Origin: SIAF01 sp046152955
GTDB lineage: Bacteria > Planctomycetota > Planctomycetia > Planctomycetales > Planctomycetaceae
DNA length: 64,000 nucleotides
Direction: 5' to 3'
NCBI GenBank assembly: GCA_046152955.1
Contig: JBJXGA010000066.1
Coordinates: 15,169-79,168 of the forward strand
Position 1 is the stretch's first letter. Every line of letters begins with the position of its first letter. Below the pieces are notes generated by a model that worked only from the letters and a program-made list of their open reading frames with translations, ran no database searches and was not told the DNA's origin. Below are positions 19,022-27,749 of the stretch, piece after piece. Both the position numbers and the translations under genes were made by a program.

Positions 19022-19261
19022 ATGACAAACGCGGAAACGATTTGTTGCCACGGAATTCTTCGCGGAAAGACGATCGAGCTTGACCTGGCGCCTGGCCTGC
19101 CGGATGGTCAAGGGGTGACGGTAGAAATTCGTCTCGCAGCACCAGGTGACGGGATTCGGGCCTCTGCTGGGGCTTGGGCCGATGCGGGGCCGGAACTTGA
19201 CACGTGGCTGAAGCGAATGGATGACGCTCGACACGCTGGGCGCAGCGTCATCCAGCCATGA
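19022..19261 (+). CDS. Putative antitoxin of VapB type
   Basis: This 79-residue acidic protein precedes a PIN-domain toxin, its TGA stop overlapping the toxin ATG as ATGA. The N-terminal half (HGILRGKTIELDLAPGLPDG) reads as a short beta segment of the kind found in small antitoxins that encode their own target region. The C-terminal helix (DTWLKRMDDARHAGR) would bind the toxin. No standard AbrB or ribbon-helix-helix signature is obvious, so the assignment rests mostly on position, size and overlap. Confidence 0.75.
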   Translation: MTNAETICCHGILRGKTIELDLAPGLPDGQGVTVEIRLAAPGDGIRASAGAWADAGPELDTWLKRMDDARHAGRSVIQP

Positions 19262-19677
19262 GCTACCTCCTCGACACCGATACCCTTTCAGCCCACCTGC
19301 GTGGAAATGGTGTCGTCACAAACCGCTTTCTTCAATATGGCGGCAGGTTGTATCTGTCCGTTGTGACACTGGCTGAGTTGAAGGTTTGGGTGCTTCGAAA
19401 GCAAACGCCGGTACGATTTCGGCAAGGACTTGAACTGCTTTTGCGAGATCTGGTTGTTTTAGCAGTCGATGAAATTGTGGCCGATCGCGCCGGGGAAGTC
19501 GGCGCAGAGTTGTACGATCGAGGATCGTCTCTGGCGACGCCAGATTTATTGATCGCCGCCACGGCGCTGGTCCACAATTTGGCCGTGGTAACACACAACG
19601 TGCAGCATTTGAGAATTCTTGCCAGACGGAATTGGTCAGCGGGATCTTCATCGTGCCAAGCTCCGTGCGATGAGTGA
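19258..19677 (+). CDS. vapC: PIN-domain ribonuclease toxin (VapC family)
   Basis: This 139-residue protein shows the VapC layout: LLDTDTLSAHL (Asp6, Asp8), SVVTLAELKV (Glu40), TPDLLIAATAL (Asp96) and VVTHNVQHLR (Asn114). These acidic residues bind the metal used to cut RNA, often initiator tRNA or rRNA. All expected positions are present, so it may be active. The last 15 residues (WSAGSSSCQAPCDE region) look unlike the family and may be a neutral extension after a lost stop. It is coupled to the upstream antitoxin by ATGA. Confidence 0.9.
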   Translation: MSYLLDTDTLSAHLRGNGVVTNRFLQYGGRLYLSVVTLAELKVWVLRKQTPVRFRQGLELLLRDLVVLAVDEIVADRAGEVGAELYDRGSSLATPDLLIAATALVHNLAVVTHNVQHLRILARRNWSAGSSSCQAPCDE

Positions 19678-19869
19678 GCCTCTCGCCTTCAACGCGTATC
19701 GTTCGTATTCGCGAACAGTGGGTCGGGAGGGCGAGGCGGATAGGGTGTGATCGAGTTCTCTGATTGACTTTTCGGAGGGAGTTGACGAACGTCACTGGCA
19801 GGGCGTCCGACTGCCTCCCCTGGCGGTCGCCGCAGAACGGGACGATCCAGGTGAACCGGGAGTTGTGCC

Positions 19870-21540
19870 ATGTGGACGAATGCATCTGGTGAAATTCGAC
19901 CGGCGATTACCAGCACATTACGAAAACGACCGCGACTGGCGAGCTCAGCCAGGGGGGACCAGTCGGGCATCTTGGCCGTTCGGGATGGCTGGCGGCCGCG
20001 AGTCCCCCATTTGTTGGGCCTCTTGATTGTGGGGCTGATGGTTTTCCTGGAATTCGCAACGCCACGAATGGGATTCGCGGAGGCGCCCAACCCGAGTGGT
20101 CAGGGGGCCGTCAAGACCTCGCAGAAGGACGAGACGGCGGGTGAACCAACGCCGCGAGATGCCTCCGGGCGGCTCGTGATCAATGGAACCGTTGTCGACG
20201 AAAGCGGAGCTCCGGTCCCCAAGGCCCGGGTGCGGTTGCATTCCTATCAGCGGCAGCCGGCCACATCGCTGGCAGATGCGCAAGGGCGCTTTCAGTTCCC
20301 CGTCGTTGAGTTGCCGACGGCAAGGTATCTCACGTTTGTGGCCGAGAACCTGAAAGACCGCGCGAAGGGGTCCGTGACCATTCTTGAAGAGGGTACGCTG
20401 GACCTGACTGCGCCGATACAGATCGTGGTCAAACCGCCGCGAGACCTGACGGTGGAGGTACACGATCATGCCGGAGCCCCAGTCGAGGGGGCGCTGATCG
20501 AGATTTCGACGCTGCTGCACTTCATCGACGAAGGTCGCACCGGTTCGGACGGGACGCTTCAATTCAACCTGCCAGGCGATGCCGACATCGGCACGGTCCT
20601 GGCGCTCAAATCAGGCGTTGGTTTCGATTACTGGAACCGCGTCGATCAGAAAAATGGCCCGCGGGCAATTCCCGAGAAACTGACGTTCACGCTCAACGGG
20701 GCTTGCAAGGTGCGGATCCACGCCTTGGACAGTCAGGGGAGCCCGGTCCCGGCGATTCGCGTTGTCCCCTGGACGGTTTCGAAACCGGGGCAAACCGATT
20801 ACGCAAATCTGAGCGGCTTTTTCTCGGAGTTCGAGCGCGTCCAGACAGACGCGAACGGAATAGCCACGATCGACTGGCTCCCTCGTGAGTTTGCGAACCG
20901 CATCACGTTCCTGGCGAGATCCGATGACTATCATCTCCCCTCTGCTCCGTCGTTTGAAGCCAATGCCAACGGTGATGTCGTTGATCTGGAAATGCAGTTG
21001 CTGCGGTCAACAGAAATCTCCGGCACTGTCCGTACTGCCGACGGTAAGCCGGCGGCGGGGATTGTCCTCCAGGCCGAAGGCCGGGGGCAAACGAATCATT
21101 ACTACCGCGATCTGACACGGACGAACGCCGAAGGGGAGTTTACCTTTCGGGCCTATCCCGACCAATCGTATCTCATCTCGGTCGTCGATGAGAATTGGGC
21201 CGCGCAAAGCGCCACGATCCCGGAGTTGTCCGAAGACCAGCCGGTGAACGGGTTGGAGTTGAAACTTGGTCGCGGGACCATAGTCCGCGGAGTGGCCACG
21301 ACCGCCGACGGGCGCGCTCAGGCGAACGCAACGGTGACATTGATTCAGTCCGCGACCATGTCCGTTCCGGACAGGACTGCGCAGCTCGTCCGGTGGGCCA
21401 GGACCGATGCGCAGGGACGCTATCACTTTCGCATCGGCCCAGGCACTTACGAACTATTCAGCCCTGGGCACAAGGAGCAAGTCCCGCTGAAAATCGAACG
21501 ACAGCCCGAAGTGGTCCAGGATTTTCGAGCGAAAGAGTGA
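19870..21540 (+). CDS. Membrane protein with carboxypeptidase-regulatory-like repeats
   Basis: This 556-residue protein has a basic N-terminus, one membrane segment (LLGLLIVGLMVFLEFA, about residues 48-63), then several beta-sandwich repeat units with VINGTVVDESGAPVPKARV, VEVHDHAGAPVEGALIEI, ISGTVRTADGKPAAGIVLQA and VRGVATTADGRAQANATVTL. These resemble the outer part of the M56 fusion at 9207 but no peptidase domain is present. It could be a free-standing sensor or binding protein, or a truncated paralogue of such a fusion. The ATG at 19870 is the first in frame, and a shorter start near the membrane segment is possible. Confidence 0.8.
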   Translation: MWTNASGEIRPAITSTLRKRPRLASSARGDQSGILAVRDGWRPRVPHLLGLLIVGLMVFLEFATPRMGFAEAPNPSGQGAVKTSQKDETAGEPTPRDASGRLVINGTVVDESGAPVPKARVRLHSYQRQPATSLADAQGRFQFPVVELPTARYLTFVAENLKDRAKGSVTILEEGTLDLTAPIQIVVKPPRDLTVEVHDHAGAPVEGALIEISTLLHFIDEGRTGSDGTLQFNLPGDADIGTVLALKSGVGFDYWNRVDQKNGPRAIPEKLTFTLNGACKVRIHALDSQGSPVPAIRVVPWTVSKPGQTDYANLSGFFSEFERVQTDANGIATIDWLPREFANRITFLARSDDYHLPSAPSFEANANGDVVDLEMQLLRSTEISGTVRTADGKPAAGIVLQAEGRGQTNHYYRDLTRTNAEGEFTFRAYPDQSYLISVVDENWAAQSATIPELSEDQPVNGLELKLGRGTIVRGVATTADGRAQANATVTLIQSATMSVPDRTAQLVRWARTDAQGRYHFRIGPGTYELFSPGHKEQVPLKIERQPEVVQDFRAKE

Positions 21541-21609
21541 CTGGTGGCGGACGTTCGCGAGACGCAGCTTGGGAGCGACGTTGAATGTTGAAGGCGGAGC
21601 GACGCACGC

Positions 21610-21660
21610 GGCAGATTTGGAATTCTGCCCCACGTAAGTAGGGTGGATTTTCAATCTGCC
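21610..21660 (+). terminator. Probable transcription terminator
   Basis: Outer arms GGCAGATT (21610-21617) and AATCTGCC (21653-21660) enclose a shorter hairpin and are followed by CGTTTCTTTTTG. It sits about 70 bases after the stop of the regulatory-repeat gene. The enclosed CCCCACGTAAGTAGGGTGG resembles words in other intergenic repeats of this window. Confidence 0.5.
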
Positions 21661-21816
21661 CGTTTCTTTTTGCTCAATACTCGACGCGCTGCTACAATGT
21701 CGATTGGTCGTTATCGATTCTTCTCTGTCACATGCGGCACGGATTGGATTGTGATTTTGAGCCAGTTTCGGCGAAGATGCAATCGCGGAAACGACTGCTA
21801 CGGAGATTTCGGTTCC

Positions 21817-22065
21817 ATGTCGTCGGCACACAATCAGAGTCCCGTTTCTCATCCGAAAATGGCCTTGCTCGATCTTGACCTGGCAGCGGTGAGGCAGTTG
21901 TCGATCTCCGAGCGCGGGCGCATGATTGAGTCGGCTTGCCGCACGGCTGCTGCAATCCTGGCTGGTCGCCGTCGGAGCGGGTTGCCTGACGAAGTCCCCG
22001 CTCCCTGGCCGGCATCGACATGGGAATTCCTCAAGAGACATGCCCGAGTCCATCGAGAATCCTGA
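21817..22065 (+). CDS. Small protein upstream of a nucleotidyltransferase-fold gene
   Basis: This reading frame of 82 residues from the ATG at 21817 overlaps the next gene by 26 bases in another frame. The sequence has a short hydrophobic/acidic segment (MALLDLDLAAVRQLSISERG) and a basic C-terminus (EFLKRHARVHRES). I do not recognise it. Size and tight overlap with a nucleotidyltransferase-like gene suggest the small partner of a two-gene toxin-antitoxin-like unit. It may also extend upstream, but no better start was seen. Confidence 0.5.
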   Translation: MSSAHNQSPVSHPKMALLDLDLAAVRQLSISERGRMIESACRTAAAILAGRRRSGLPDEVPAPWPASTWEFLKRHARVHRES

Positions 22066-22615
22066 CGCCGCTGCCGTCGCCATCGAATTGGCGAAGGCTC
22101 TGGACGCACACCACCAGGAGTATGCGTTTGGCGGCGCGATCGCGCTGGGCTATTGGGCCGCACCGCGCGGCACGGTCGACGTGGATGTGACTTTGTTCAT
22201 CTCCCCCGACAAGCCCTCCGCATGCGTCTGGTTGCTGCAGGATCTTGGGTGTCAATTGACGCCGGCCGAGACCACGGCGTCAATCCGGGAACACGGCTTT
22301 TGCCGCGTCGAGTATGGTGGGGTACGGGTGGACGTTTTTCTGCCCACGATTGAGTTCTACGACGTGGCCCGTAGCCGACGTCGAGTCGTCACGCTCGGTG
22401 AGCAACCGATTCAGGTTTGGGATGCTGAGTCGTTGGTCGTCTTCAAGTTGATGTTTTTCCGTCGCAAGGATCTTGCGGACATCGAGCAGATTCTGCGCAC
22501 ACGACGCGAGTCGCTGGATTGCCAGTGGATCGAAGGACACCTCGTGCAGCTCTTCGGCCGGCATGATCCGCGCGTGATGCAGTGGCAGGAGCTTCGAAAG
22601 GAGGTTGGACTCTGA
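22040..22615 (+). CDS. Nucleotidyltransferase-fold protein (MNT-like)
   Basis: This 191-residue protein carries the pattern of a minimal nucleotidyltransferase fold: FGGAIALGYWAAPRGT (GG at 31-32 in place of GS), then DVDV with Asp47 and Asp49, and a third acidic residue in GGVRVDVFLP (Asp98). The C-terminal helices (SLVVFKLMFFRRKDLADIEQ) match those of AbiEii/MNT-like families. Such proteins transfer nucleotides to tRNA or partner proteins in toxin-antitoxin units, or act in resistance. The start at 22040 overlaps the preceding small ORF by 26 bases. Function inferred only from fold. Confidence 0.75.
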   Translation: MPESIENPDAAAVAIELAKALDAHHQEYAFGGAIALGYWAAPRGTVDVDVTLFISPDKPSACVWLLQDLGCQLTPAETTASIREHGFCRVEYGGVRVDVFLPTIEFYDVARSRRRVVTLGEQPIQVWDAESLVVFKLMFFRRKDLADIEQILRTRRESLDCQWIEGHLVQLFGRHDPRVMQWQELRKEVGL

Positions 22616-22767
22616 GGCTTACGGGATGCAGGGAGCTTGGAATAGTCGGCGGCCATCGGATCAGTCTACCTCAATTGTTCAGAATCACGGATGAGCGGGT
22701 GGAATCCAAGTGCCAGTCGGACAGATTCAGGTTTGCAGGCGACGTCCCAGGGGCAAGACTGGGCCGC

Positions 22768-23595
22768 TTACGTGTGAAACACACGAAAAAGTTCACGCCC
22801 GCTGAGCGAGACACCAAATGGGGTTTCTTTCATGGCAATCGGCGGTGGCATTTCCAGCAGTCCATACGAACCGACGACCTGAGCGCCCTCACGATGGGCG
22901 TCTCCCGCTTCTTGGTGAACTACTCCAGCCATGTCTAATGACCAGACGCAAACCCATTGGCTCGTATCGGCTCTGGCCCAGACGCACTCGTAGGTGCAGC
23001 ATTCGTTGTAACAGACAATCTGATCGATTCGTTTCGCGGCGCGATTCTTGTCCAGCAACTCAATAAACGCACGCATCTGGGCCGGAGTGCTGCCGATCGT
23101 GTCGGGCCCCGTTTGATCACTGTCGAACTGATTTGGACAGAAAACGGTCCATCGCACACCAATCGGATTCAGAAACACATGGTAGAGTGCGGCGTGGAAT
23201 CCTCGAACCCACCGGAGGAGCTCATTTCGGGCCATGCTATCTGACCATGCGACTCCCAAGCTGAGCCTGTCTGTTGCACTGCCGGACGCTTCATGTTCGG
23301 ATGTTGCAACTTGGCGGCCTTCCCGATTCAGGATTCTGAACAGCAATCGAGCGTCGCTGCCGCGCGGCGATTCACGGGTGCGGCAGGAGACATGACAGGG
23401 TACGAGCAGCGGCGGGGTTCGATCCTTCGTGTCGAACAACACCCGCGGCGGAATGTGGTCTAGAATCCAATCGGGTTCCTTTTCACGGGGAATCCGCTGT
23501 TTTCCGCACAGGTAGCAGAATGGGAGTCGCTGCAAGGGTCTGAAGTCTTGCTGCGTCCTGATTCTGATTGGGAATATTCGAGGTCCGGCGCACAT
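22768..23595 (-). CDS. HNH-like zinc-binding protein, uncharacterised
   Basis: This 275-residue protein has CYLCGK near residue 28 followed by DWILDHIPPRVLFD and LVPCHVSC, giving two cysteine pairs around a DH core as in HNH/McrA-type nucleases. The catalytic histidine pattern is incomplete, so a nuclease role is not certain. The rest has YNECCTYECVW and a hydrophobic C-terminal half with no family I know. I use the ATG at 23595, directly after a TTG. It stands alone, divergent from the large CxxCH gene and convergent with the nucleotidyltransferase gene. Confidence 0.65.
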   Translation of the reverse strand: MCAGPRIFPIRIRTQQDFRPLQRLPFCYLCGKQRIPREKEPDWILDHIPPRVLFDTKDRTPPLLVPCHVSCRTRESPRGSDARLLFRILNREGRQVATSEHEASGSATDRLSLGVAWSDSMARNELLRWVRGFHAALYHVFLNPIGVRWTVFCPNQFDSDQTGPDTIGSTPAQMRAFIELLDKNRAAKRIDQIVCYNECCTYECVWARADTSQWVCVWSLDMAGVVHQEAGDAHREGAQVVGSYGLLEMPPPIAMKETPFGVSLSGRELFRVFHT

Positions 23596-24004
23596 CAAAC
23601 TACTTTAACGCCCACCAGTCAAACAGTGAATTCCGACTCTTCGGTGGCGCCGGTTCAAGTCCGGATTCTGCGGCCTTCATGCAAACCGTCGACGCTGACC
23701 CCACTGCTCTGCATCGGTGCGAATGCAGGGGGGCGCAATCTGAGTGTGAGTTCTTTGTCCCACCCGAATCGATCGGTTTCGCTCTGTAACCAGCCATGAG
23801 CCTGGATTATTTCGCGTTCCGTCGCCCCGTGTTTGCCATTCCCGCCGCAACTCTTTCTCCCCTTGCTGGCTCACCCCCGCCAGGTCGTTACAATAGGTTT
23901 CTGCCCTCCACAATCCGAATCGAGCCTGGGCCTGCGACTCGATGGGGAGACTCTCTGAGTCTGTCTGGTCGCATGGCTTCCTCCCGCCTGATGGATCCTG
24001 CCTG
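23596..24004. other. Intergenic stretch without a gene
   Basis: This 409-bp region lies between divergent genes. Short reading frames here do not look real. At about 23648-23672 GCGCCGGTTCAAGTCCGG resembles the T-arm of a tRNA, but no matching acceptor, D-arm or anticodon arm is found. TACAAT near 23890 could be a -10 box for the large downstream gene, without a convincing -35. Confidence 0.5.
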
Positions 24005-27000
24005 ATGAATCGTTTGAATTCCTCCACACGGTTTGCGACGGCGGCCCTTCTTCTGCCGTTGTTGCTGTTGGCCTCGCTCCCGGTTTTGGCCCAAGCTCCC
24101 TCCGACTGGAAGCCGGTCAAAGTCCCCGATGTCTGGAAGAATCCTCCCGCGGGAATCGACAATCTCTCGTGGTATCGGGGGTTCCTCCAGGCGCCTGCAG
24201 ACTGGAAGGGGCAGGATCTGGAACTGTTTGTGGAGCCGGTCGACGCGGCGCACGAGGTGTACTTCAATGGGAAGAAAGTCGGCGGGGCGGGGGAGTTTCC
24301 CCCCTTCTTCCGCAGCGGCCTGGGGGGAGCCGATCGGTTTTTCATTCCCGCTGACGCGCTGCGGCTGGACGCCCCGAATGTGGTTGCCATCCGCGTTTAC
24401 AATCTGGAGGGGCGCACTGGCTTCAATGTGGCGGCCCCCGTCCTGTTCGCCGGAGAACAGGCGATCCGCATGCAGGGGGACTGGCAGTTTCGTCCTGGCG
24501 ACAACGCGGCCTGGGGGAAATTCGACGGAGAGAATCCTCCCGAAGGAACGGCTCTGTTTGCCAAGGTCGAGAGCGCGGCAGAAGTCGCCAAGGCGCTCAA
24601 GAAACTCGACGACGCCGGTCCGCAGACTCCGGGTGAGGCGCTCCGCCAGTTCACGCTCCCTGACGACCTGGAGATCGAACTGGTTCTCAGCGAGCCGGAA
24701 GTGCGGCAGCCGCTGAGCATCAAGTGGGACGCGCGGGGTCGGCTGTGGGTCAATCAGTTCATCCAGTATCCCGATCCGGCCGGGCTGAAAATGGTGAGCC
24801 GCGATAAATTCCTGCGCTCGGTCTATGACAAAGTCCCCCCCCCTCCCCCGCATCACTTCCCAGGGCAGGACCGAATCTCGTTTCACGAGGACACCGATGG
24901 GGATGGCCGGTTCGACAAGCATGGGGTGTTCGTCGAAGGGCTCAGCCTGACGTCGTCGTTCGCGTTCGACCAGGAGGGCTTGTGGGTCTTGCAGCCGCCG
25001 TACCTGCTGTTCTTTCCCGACAAGAACCACGACGACGTCCCGGATGGGGATCCGGTGGTCCATCTGGAAGGGTTTGGGATGGAAGACTCGCACTCCATCG
25101 CCAACAGTCTGCGGTGGGGGCCTGACGGCTGGTTGTATGGCGCGCAGGGGAGCACGGTGACGGGGGACATCCGCCGCCCCGGCGACAAGACCGCGGTACA
25201 TTCGCTCGGTCAACTCATCTGGCGGTATCACCCGCCGACCCGGCGATACGAGATCTTCGCCGAAGGGGGAGGAAACGCGTTTGGAGTCGAAATCGATTCG
25301 CACGGGAGGATTTTCTCGGGGCACAATGGAGGAAACACGCGCGGCTTTCACTATGTCCAGGGGGGGTATTACCGCAAAGGATTCGAGAAGCACGGGGCGC
25401 TGTCGAATCCGTACGCTTTTGGGTTCTTCGAGAACATGGCGCACGCCGACGTGCCGCGGTTCACGCATACGTTTGTGATCTATGAAGCAGCGGCGAGCCA
25501 GCCCCGCGGCTTTGCGCTCCCGGAGAAGTATCAGGGGAACCTGTTTGGCATCGGCCCGTTGCAGGGGCACGTCGTGCGGAGCGAAGTGTCCCCAGATCGG
25601 TCGTCGCTCAAGACCAAAGACCTGGACCATCCCGTCACGACCAAGGACACCTGGTTCCGCCCGGTGGACATTGAACAGGGGCCTGACGGAGCACTGTATG
25701 TCTGCGACCTGTATGAACAGCGGATCGACCATGCCAGCCACTATCAGGGGCGGATCGACCGGGAACGGGGACGGATCTGGCGGCTGCAAGGAAAAGGGGG
25801 CAGGCTGCTTCCCCGTTTTGATCTGGCGCGGGCCACGACGCCGGAGTTGGTCGCGCGGCTGGCGGATCCCAATCGCTGGTTTCGTCAAACGGCCTTGATG
25901 GTCCTCTCGTGGCGACGCCCGGCAGATGCGGCCAAGGAGCTCTTGCGCCGCCTGCGGCAGGGAGATGCCGACTTTGCGGAGAACTATCTCTGGGCGCTGT
26001 ACCAGATTGACGAATTGCCGGAAGATGTGGCGCTGGAGTTGATGGGGCATCCCAACCCCTACGTCCGGCTTTGGACCGTCCGGGTATTGTGCGACGAAAA
26101 CAAAGTCTCCAGCCAGGTGGCGGAAAAGCTCAATGACCTGGCAAAGCACGAAACGCAGGTGGAAGTGCGAAGCCAGTTGGCCGCGTCGCTGCGGCGGCTT
26201 TCGACCCCCGAGGCACTGCCGATTCTGGCGACGATGCTGACGCACGATGCGGATGCTGCCGACATTCACATTCCCCTGCTTGTGTGGTGGGCCATCGAGG
26301 TCCGCGCTGAGAAGGACCGCGAACCGTTGGTAGGAATGCTGGCCGAGCCGAAGTTGTGGCGACTGGCGCTGGTCCGTCAGCACTTGATGGAACGTTTGAT
26401 GCGCCGCTGGGCTTCGGCCGGAACGCAAGCGGACCTCCTCGCCTGTGCCAAACTGCTGGCAGCCAGCCCCGACCCGGAAGCGGCAAAACTGCTTCTGGCC
26501 GGTTTTGAAAAAGCGTTCGAAGGGAGGCCGCTGGTGGGGCTTCCTGACGAATTGGTGGCCGCGATCTCCAAAGTCGGGGGAGGGTCGCTCGCCCTGCGAT
26601 TGCGCCAGGGGGAGTCTGCGGCGCTTCAGGAAGCGTTGCGGATCGTGGCGGACGAACAGAGTCCGCGGCCAGATCGGCTGAGGCTCGTGCAGATTCTGGC
26701 GGACATTCATCCGGCACCGGCGGTGGAGGTGCTGCTGGCCACGCTGCGCCAGACTGGCGATGCCGAATTGCAAGGGGCCGTGCTGGGCGCCTTGCAGGGT
26801 TACGAGTTGCCGCGGATTGGCGAAACAGTCATCGAACAATTGGCTCGCCTCCCGGAAGAATCGCGTCCCGTGGCGCTGAGCCTGCTGGCGAGCCGCAAAA
26901 GTTGGGCTCGGACGCTGCTGGAAGCGATCGACGCCGGTCGCGTCCTTCCCCGTACCGTTCCCGTGGAGGTCGTGCAGCGGATTTTGTTCCAGCGCGACGA

Positions 27001-27529
27001 GGAAAATGCCGCACTCGTCGAGAAGCACTTTGGCAGCGTTCAAGGGGCCACGACTGCTCAAATGTTGGCACAGGTGGAGTCGCTCAAACAGGTGCTCGCC
27101 GTCGGCACCGGCAACCCGTACAACGGCCGCAAGCTGTACCTGTCCAGTTGCGGCAAGTGCCACGTGCTGTTCGGCGAAGGGGGCCGGATCGGCCCCGATC
27201 TTTCCAGTTACAAACGGGACGACGTTCACACGATGCTGGTCAACGTGGTCAATCCGAGCGCCCAGATTCGCGAAGGGTTTGAGAACTACGTGGTGATCAC
27301 GCAGGATGGCCGCACGCTCACTGGTTTCATTGCCGACCAGGACGCCCGGGTCGTGGTCCTCAAAGGCAGCGACGGCCAAAGCACGGTGATTCCCCGGACC
27401 AACATCGACGAACTGTCCGCCAGCCCGCAATCGCTGATGCCCGAAGGGGTCTTGAAGGATTTTTCCGATCAACAAGTCCGCGATTTGTTCGCGTATTTGC
27501 GGTCGACGCAGCCCCTGGCCACGAAGTAG
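24005..27529 (+). CDS. PVC-type haem-binding CxxCH protein with HEAT repeats
   Basis: This 1174-residue exported protein has a signal peptide ending near PVLAQAP. About residues 30-170 form a galactose-binding-like domain (SWYRGFLQAPADWKG, VYFNGKKVGG). About 215-610 is the membrane-bound-dehydrogenase-type propeller (WDARGRLWVNQFIQYPDP, GPDGALYVCDLYEQRIDH). HEAT-like helices follow to about 1010, and a C-terminal c-type cytochrome has CGKCH (Cys1049, Cys1052, His1053). The family is typical of planctomycetes and probably works in periplasmic electron transfer. The start is the ATG at 24005; an upstream in-frame ATG at 23942 would place the signal peptide internally. Its TAG stop lies inside a large inverted repeat. 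Confidence 0.93.
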   Translation: MNRLNSSTRFATAALLLPLLLLASLPVLAQAPSDWKPVKVPDVWKNPPAGIDNLSWYRGFLQAPADWKGQDLELFVEPVDAAHEVYFNGKKVGGAGEFPPFFRSGLGGADRFFIPADALRLDAPNVVAIRVYNLEGRTGFNVAAPVLFAGEQAIRMQGDWQFRPGDNAAWGKFDGENPPEGTALFAKVESAAEVAKALKKLDDAGPQTPGEALRQFTLPDDLEIELVLSEPEVRQPLSIKWDARGRLWVNQFIQYPDPAGLKMVSRDKFLRSVYDKVPPPPPHHFPGQDRISFHEDTDGDGRFDKHGVFVEGLSLTSSFAFDQEGLWVLQPPYLLFFPDKNHDDVPDGDPVVHLEGFGMEDSHSIANSLRWGPDGWLYGAQGSTVTGDIRRPGDKTAVHSLGQLIWRYHPPTRRYEIFAEGGGNAFGVEIDSHGRIFSGHNGGNTRGFHYVQGGYYRKGFEKHGALSNPYAFGFFENMAHADVPRFTHTFVIYEAAASQPRGFALPEKYQGNLFGIGPLQGHVVRSEVSPDRSSLKTKDLDHPVTTKDTWFRPVDIEQGPDGALYVCDLYEQRIDHASHYQGRIDRERGRIWRLQGKGGRLLPRFDLARATTPELVARLADPNRWFRQTALMVLSWRRPADAAKELLRRLRQGDADFAENYLWALYQIDELPEDVALELMGHPNPYVRLWTVRVLCDENKVSSQVAEKLNDLAKHETQVEVRSQLAASLRRLSTPEALPILATMLTHDADAADIHIPLLVWWAIEVRAEKDREPLVGMLAEPKLWRLALVRQHLMERLMRRWASAGTQADLLACAKLLAASPDPEAAKLLLAGFEKAFEGRPLVGLPDELVAAISKVGGGSLALRLRQGESAALQEALRIVADEQSPRPDRLRLVQILADIHPAPAVEVLLATLRQTGDAELQGAVLGALQGYELPRIGETVIEQLARLPEESRPVALSLLASRKSWARTLLEAIDAGRVLPRTVPVEVVQRILFQRDEENAALVEKHFGSVQGATTAQMLAQVESLKQVLAVGTGNPYNGRKLYLSSCGKCHVLFGEGGRIGPDLSSYKRDDVHTMLVNVVNPSAQIREGFENYVVITQDGRTLTGFIADQDARVVVLKGSDGQSTVIPRTNIDELSASPQSLMPEGVLKDFSDQQVRDLFAYLRSTQPLATK

Positions 27530-27743
27530 GGTGGGACCAGCCAGCCGAGACAACGCCAGAACGGCAACCAGAGCGTTGTTCAATCCCGGCAGCCCAAGCG
27601 CAGACAAAGCGGCTGGCGCAGGCCCACCATTCACGCCGGCGGTGTACGCGGATGGTGGGCCGGCGCTCGCGGCGCCGGTTCGTGCAGAGGGCGGGTTTTG
27701 TGTCGTGCGTTGTGTTTTTTTCGGCGAGCTGGTCCCACCCTAC
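27526..27743. repeat. 218-bp nested inverted-repeat element between convergent genes
   Basis: GTAGGGTGGGACCAGC at 27526-27541 is repeated exactly in inverse at 27728-27743. Inside it GGCCCACCAT pairs with ATGGTGGGCC around the middle. The left arm includes the TAG stop of the CxxCH gene. It ends six bases before the stop of the opposite-strand gene. It may serve as a bidirectional terminator or be a dispersed repeat element. Confidence 0.7.
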
Positions 27744-27749
27744 GGCGCG

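Noticed and set aside
23640..23690. tRNA-like T-arm with TTCAAGT loop
   Set aside because: The arm pairs over 4 bp, but no acceptor stem, D-arm or anticodon arm could be built around it. It may be a remnant but is not callable.
23888..27634. Long minus-strand open frame of 1248 codons
   Set aside because: It lies fully antisense to the CxxCH/HEAT gene, whose domains and signal peptide are clear. The antisense protein is rich in Arg, Pro, Gln and His with no motif, as expected from GC-rich codon bias.
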